A program made the translations under genes and the position numbers. Below are positions 14,078 to 15,131 of a DNA stretch of 15,131 nt, one piece after another. Source of the stretch: Anaerolineae bacterium (GTDB lineage: Bacteria; Chloroflexota; Anaerolineae; Aggregatilineales; Phototrophicaceae); the NCBI GenBank assembly GCA_020848855.1, contig JADLHH010000437.1, positions 1 through 15,131 on the forward strand, written 5' to 3'. Each line of letters begins with the position of its first letter. The first letter of the stretch is position 1. The notes under the pieces were generated by a model. That model saw only the letters and a program-made list of their open reading frames with translations. It made no database searches and was not told the origin of the DNA.

Positions 14078-14266
14078 ATGATCGAGAATCCGCTTCGAAA
14101 TCTTGAAGTATTCGAGATGGTTACGCTGGTGGGATTGGGGATATTCCTGCTGCTGACTCTGGAGCCGGTCAGCGCGCTGCGGCTGGTGTTCGCGGTTATC
14201 CTCGCCGGGGTGCTGCTCACGCTCATCGGCATCAGTCTGTTCGGCGGGCACCGCCGCCAGCACTAG
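14078..14266 (+). CDS. Small two-helix membrane protein, unknown function
   Basis: 62 residues with two hydrophobic segments (about 13-29 and 34-55) and a basic tail GGHRRQH, which suggests a hairpin in the membrane with the tail inside. AAGGAGG lies seven bases before the ATG, a strong ribosome site and the best argument that the gene is real. It is transcribed away from the TIR gene, and its stop overlaps the stop of the convergent MFS gene through the palindrome CTAG (14263-14266). No family is recognised. Confidence 0.65.
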   Translation: MIENPLRNLEVFEMVTLVGLGIFLLLTLEPVSALRLVFAVILAGVLLTLIGISLFGGHRRQH

Positions 14267-15131
14267 GCGGTCACCGGTTCCTCGACAACCGTCGTCTGAA
14301 CCGCGCGCGCCGGGTTGTCTGCCGGGAGCAGCAGCGCCAGCAAGCCAGCGACTACACCCACGACCGCCGCCATCTGAAATGCCGTTTCCAGCCCGTACCG
14401 GTCGGCGATCGCGCCGATCACCAGCACGCCAATCGCGCCCGTGCCGAAGATGTAGCCGAGCGCCGCGCCCGACGCGAACCCTTTGCCGGTCGGCATGAAC
14501 TTCTGCACCAGCGCCACGAGCAGGCTGTGTGAGCCGCCGCTGAACGCGCCCGCCGCCAGCGCCAGCACGAAGCTGAACGCGCCGTCAACCATCGTCAGCC
14601 CCAAAACCGCCGGAGCCGCCAGCAGCATACTGGCGACGATCACCAGCCGGCTGCCGAGGCGGTCGCCCAGGTGACCGAACACCACGCCCATCAGTGCCCC
14701 GCCAAGCCAGTACATGCTGGTGACCAGCCCGTATTCGGTCGAACTCCAGCCGCGCAGTTGGAACAGGCGCGGCAGGAACGTCACCAGACCGGGGTTGATC
14801 GTCCCGCGCAGCAGGATCACAACCGCCAGCACCAGCAGCGGTCCGTAGCTGACCGAACGCCACACCGCGCCCGCGCTGCGCGGGTTTTTTGCCCGGTGAG
14901 CAGCCGCATTGGGGATCACCAGCGCCATGAGCACGACAGCCGGGATGGCGAACAGCCCCAGCAGAAACAGCGGCGTGACCGACCCGGCTTCGAACAGCCG
15001 CCCGGCGACGACCGGACCGAGCGAAGCCGTGAAGAGGGTATTGTGCGTCGCCGCCTGGTCGAGCAGAAACCCGACGAGCACCGGACCCAGCGAGCCACCG
15101 AACTGTCCCATGAAGAAGAACAGCGACAAGC
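14263..15131 (-). CDS. MFS transporter, 5' end outside window
   Basis: 288 C-terminal residues are visible; the frame stays open to the edge. About eight membrane helices can be counted (visible residues 2-24, 52-72, 94-120, 134-152, 162-180, 184-206, 222-242, 250-270), so a 12-helix carrier lacking its first four here fits. FGHLGDRLGSRL (151-162) is the G-x-x-x-D-R-x-G loop repeated in the second half of MFS proteins. IADRYG (241-246) is a second such turn. GGSHSLLVALVQKFMPTGKGFASG resembles the fosmidomycin-resistance (Fsr)-like branch, judged by eye, so drug or metabolite export is possible; the substrate is not known. Confidence 0.88.
   Translation of the reverse strand, partial: LSLFFFMGQFGGSLGPVLVGFLLDQAATHNTLFTASLGPVVAGRLFEAGSVTPLFLLGLFAIPAVVLMALVIPNAAAHRAKNPRSAGAVWRSVSYGPLLVLAVVILLRGTINPGLVTFLPRLFQLRGWSSTEYGLVTSMYWLGGALMGVVFGHLGDRLGSRLVIVASMLLAAPAVLGLTMVDGAFSFVLALAAGAFSGGSHSLLVALVQKFMPTGKGFASGAALGYIFGTGAIGVLVIGAIADRYGLETAFQMAAVVGVVAGLLALLLPADNPARAVQTTVVEEPVTA

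Overview
The window (GC-rich throughout) reads as a stretch of chromosome from a bacterium of the Chloroflexota, most likely an Anaerolineae-type lineage. This placement is inferred from gene style and was not tested by a search. The signs are GAF histidine kinases with a plain HATPase core, a small membrane protein carrying a 'permease prefix' helix, a long CoaE with an extra C-terminal domain, a TIR protein with an acidic linker and one membrane helix, and CACTCAG heptamer and REP-like palindromic repeats between genes. No rRNA, tRNA, CRISPR array, transposase or phage gene is visible.

Left part, + strand (1-7277): the end of an ABC-2 type permease, a REP-like hairpin, a class III sirtuin overlapping a secreted beta-propeller protein, then an endonuclease III-like glycosylase whose stop overlaps the start of a two-GAF histidine kinase. 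Two more kinase-like genes follow. One is minimal and has an intact H box. The other overlaps it by one base and has lost the phosphoacceptor histidine. No response regulator lies beside the three.

Middle (7284-10436): a minus-strand four-helix membrane protein and greA are transcribed divergently from a 325-bp region. That region holds a good sigma-70 type promoter for greA, a leader of about 140 nt with two hairpins (one ending in a T run just before the ribosome binding site), and a dyad over the other gene's -10. greA ends in a clear terminator. A 110-bp nested inverted repeat of heptamers follows, then lysS with its own terminator.

Right part (10460-15131): on the minus strand, a 613-residue TIR/transmembrane protein is followed by coaE, fused to a GNAT-like C-terminal domain, and a small two-helix membrane protein. 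A 62-residue two-helix protein diverges from the TIR gene and overlaps tail-to-tail with an MFS transporter that runs off the window.

Most genes are housekeeping: NAD-dependent deacylation, base excision repair, transcript cleavage, lysyl-tRNA synthesis and the last step of CoA synthesis. The parts most likely to be new are the kinase trio with its His-less member, the receptor-like TIR protein, the CoaE-GNAT fusion and the possible attenuator ahead of greA.
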